Part shown: positions 31,061 to 32,729 of the stretch, piece by piece | How positions within the stretch are numbered: the stretch's first letter is position 1 | Layout of the letters: each line of letters starts with the position of its first letter | From: Clostridium sp. K13 | GTDB taxonomy: Bacteria > Bacillota > Clostridia > Clostridiales > Clostridiaceae | DNA length: 32,729 bases | Direction of reading: 5' to 3' | Assembly (NCBI RefSeq): GCF_019734195.1 | Contig: NZ_JAASHM010000038.1 | Location: forward strand, 1 to 32,729 | Notes under the pieces: generated by a model | The model's input: only the letters and a program-made list of their open reading frames with translations | What the model was told of the DNA's origin: nothing | Database searches by the model: none | Made by a program: the position numbers and the translations under genes

Positions 31061-32185
31061 ATGGAGTATATATCCTTGGCAGTTAAAAGAATAAAGCCAT
31101 TTCTAAATTTAATTGTATTTCTATTAGTATTTACTCTTTCATTTTTAATAATTGTTGGAACATTAAAATATACAATGCCTTTTATAATTGGATTAATAAC
31201 TGCCTCTATTTTAAAAAAGCCAACAGAAGCTATAATTAAGAAGTTTAATATAGATGGTAATTTAGCAGCTAGTATTTCTACGTTAATGTTTTATATTATT
31301 ACTGTAACTCTATTAGGCTTTGGTGTGGTTTATTTTTGTTCAGAAATAAAAGATTTAGCAACTGACGGATATGAATATATATATGATAATGGAACCAATA
31401 TAAATGTTTTTATTCAAGATTCATTATCTGCATTTGAAAGTATTGATGAATCTATCTTAGAAACTTTAAAAAGTAATATAAATAAGCTTATATCCGATAT
31501 ATCAAATTATGCATTGGATTTTAGTATGAATATCGTAAATTATATAATAAATGTAATTTCAGCCTTTCCATATATTATATCAGTAATAATTTTTGCAATA
31601 TTATCTAGTTTTGTATTTCTTAAAAAGTTTATAAAAAATGACTCATCAAGAATAAAGAATAAGGATTATATTAATGAAAATGAAGTAGATAAGTTAATAA
31701 AAATTATAACAGAAATTAAAGATGTTATTTTTAAATATATAGGTACATATTCCATATTGATTTTATGTACATTTGTAATTACGTTTATAGGATTTAATAT
31801 ATTAAAAATACCATATACATTGCTTTTAAGCCTAACATGTATGATATTGGATATACTGCCTGTTGTAGGAATGATATTAATATTTTTGCCACTTGTAATT
31901 ATTTATTTTTTTAGCGGTAAGTACATTACAGTTATATTTTTAGTTGTTCTATTTTCAGTAATTATAATAACAAGGAATATATTAGAACCAAAGCTTTTAT
32001 CATCATCATTAGAATTATCACCCTTAAGTGTTCTAATTGCTATATTTGTAGGATTAAATATTGCAGGATTTAAAGGAATGATATACTTAATGGCATTATT
32101 TATAAGTTTTAATTTCTATAAAAAATATGCAAGTAGTAATAAAGTGTTTGTAAGTAAGGAAAATGATATAAGTGTTAAAAATTAA
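31061..32185 (+). CDS. ytvI: AI-2E family permease, YtvI-like sporulation membrane protein
   Basis: A 374-residue polytopic membrane protein of the AI-2E/PerM family. The N-terminus holds two helices (IKPFLNLIVFLLVFTLSFLIIVGTLKYTMPFIIGLITASILKKPTEAIIKKF), as in YtvI. A large outer region (about 85-150) of charged helices follows. The C-terminal half has the conserved TFVITFIGFNILKIPYTLLLSLTCMILDILPVVGMILIFLPL and LEPKLLSSSLELSPLSVLIAIFVGLNIAGFKGMI. YtvI-type members are sporulation-associated; the transported molecule is unknown. The ATG at 31046 abuts aaagg with no spacing; 31061, after ggatgtg, gives the usual YtvI start. An unpaired-tail hairpin (32186-32231) follows. Confidence 0.85.
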   Translation: MEYISLAVKRIKPFLNLIVFLLVFTLSFLIIVGTLKYTMPFIIGLITASILKKPTEAIIKKFNIDGNLAASISTLMFYIITVTLLGFGVVYFCSEIKDLATDGYEYIYDNGTNINVFIQDSLSAFESIDESILETLKSNINKLISDISNYALDFSMNIVNYIINVISAFPYIISVIIFAILSSFVFLKKFIKNDSSRIKNKDYINENEVDKLIKIITEIKDVIFKYIGTYSILILCTFVITFIGFNILKIPYTLLLSLTCMILDILPVVGMILIFLPLVIIYFFSGKYITVIFLVVLFSVIIITRNILEPKLLSSSLELSPLSVLIAIFVGLNIAGFKGMIYLMALFISFNFYKKYASSNKVFVSKENDISVKN

Positions 32186-32231
32186 TTAAGTAGTATTCTA
32201 TATTTTACTCATTAAATAAGCTACTACTTAA
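32186..32231 (+). terminator. Hairpin after the YtvI-like gene
   Basis: ttaagtagta (32186-32195) pairs perfectly with tactacttaa (32222-32231), with no T tract. The same aagtagt/actactt arm sequence recurs in hairpins at 3668 and 6433. Confidence 0.5.
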
Positions 32232-32301
32232 GTATAAATTCAGTAAAGTTTAAAATACTATAAATGTTATTAAAATAAAGTAATATTTTTGGAGGTATTT
32301 T

Positions 32302-32652
32302 ATGAGTGAATATAGTAAACATTTATTAGATGGATCATTAGAACAATATAATGATACTGTAGTTCCTAAAATTGCAGTATTTGGTGGAAATGATATGACA
32401 TCAGAAGTTTATTATTTTAAACCAGGTCAAATTTTAAAATCTCACAGGCACCCTAATGGAGAACAAATTTTTGTTTTCTTAAAAGGTAGTGGAGTAATGA
32501 TGCTAGAAGATGATAAATTTGAAGTAGAACCAGGGAAAATGATTTTTGTACCATCAGGAAAGTGGCATGAAATTATTAATGGTGATGGTTGTGAAATGGT
32601 AGCAGTTCAAATTACTAAGGTTGGTGCTGGAGCTGAATATAAAGAAAACTAA
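32302..32652 (+). CDS. Small cupin-domain protein
   Basis: A 116-residue single-domain cupin. Motif 1 is seen as LKSHRHPNGEQIFVFLKGSG with metal ligands H48, H50 and E54; motif 2 is PGKMIFVPSGKWHEIIN with H89. This complete 3-His/1-Glu set suits a mononuclear Fe, Mn or Zn site. Small stand-alone cupins of this kind range from isomerases to sensors; no substrate can be inferred. It is monocistronic, with ggagg seven bases before the ATG. The last 77 bases of the window hold no further feature. Confidence 0.88.
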   Translation: MSEYSKHLLDGSLEQYNDTVVPKIAVFGGNDMTSEVYYFKPGQILKSHRHPNGEQIFVFLKGSGVMMLEDDKFEVEPGKMIFVPSGKWHEIINGDGCEMVAVQITKVGAGAEYKEN

Positions 32653-32729
32653 AATAGTGCAAAAATACTTGAATAATTTTACAACTGAATAAAATAAAAA
32701 AACATTCATGATAAATCCTTGCTATAATT

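Noticed and set aside
1..32729. tRNA, rRNA, prophage or integrase genes
   Set aside because: I looked for conserved tRNA/rRNA sequence and for integrase or phage structural motifs and saw none.

Overview
The window comes from an AT-rich, low-GC Gram-positive anaerobe, most likely a Clostridium of the C. perfringens/C. baratii/C. butyricum type. This rests on strong AGGAGG ribosome-binding sites, many hairpin terminators, and clostridial families: orphan PAS sensor kinases, a PfoR-type membrane protein, a GerM-domain lipoprotein, a YtvI-type sporulation permease and an electron-bifurcating Etf/lactate dehydrogenase set. There is no phage, CRISPR array, rRNA or tRNA. Most genes are monocistronic chromosomal housekeeping or accessory genes.

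Layout. 0.1-1.2 kb: a YciI-like gene and the wreck of a choloylglycine-hydrolase (bile salt hydrolase/penicillin V acylase) gene. 1.2-8.4 kb: leucyl aminopeptidase, a GNAT acetyltransferase, a cytosolic PAS histidine kinase, a DUF1275 membrane protein, a zinc-ribbon/SAP-like protein and a DUF6054 protein. 8.4-11.8 kb: a promoter with MerR-type architecture, then an aldo/keto reductase with two ferredoxin-type clusters, larB and larC (nickel-pincer cofactor of lactate racemase), ended by a GC-rich terminator. 11.8-13.9 kb: a PfoR-family gene diverging from a preQ1-I riboswitch-controlled radical-SAM gene that is probably queL (queuine salvage); the two promoters sit mirror-wise in one palindrome. 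14.1-19.9 kb: an unknown Cys-motif protein, a TauE-type permease, a 39-residue charged peptide, a C_GCAxxG_C_C/VOC pair, a small unknown protein, a double-GerMN lipoprotein and a PHP phosphatase. 20.0-21.1 kb: an ArsR-type regulator coupled to a NifX-type protein.

21.2-26.9 kb is a coherent lactate/pyruvate locus: a FadR/LldR/PdhR-type regulator, lrgAB, etfB, etfA (with a 4Fe-4S domain) and an FAD D-lactate dehydrogenase. Two perfect 17-bp palindromes matching AATTGGTNNNACCAATT stand before lrgA and before etfB. With larB/larC 10 kb away, the window links racemisation cofactor synthesis, transport and bifurcating oxidation of lactate.

26.9-27.5 kb holds a roughly 500-bp gene-free palindromic element with a second palindromic module apparently nested in it. 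27.5-32.7 kb: a YdjM-type membrane protein, a small membrane protein, a second orphan sensor kinase whose N-terminus appears broken by a poly-A frameshift, a 49-codon small gene, a YtvI/AI-2E-family permease and a cupin. The two kinases share an unusual C-terminal tail ending in a SDI(Y/C)I peptide.
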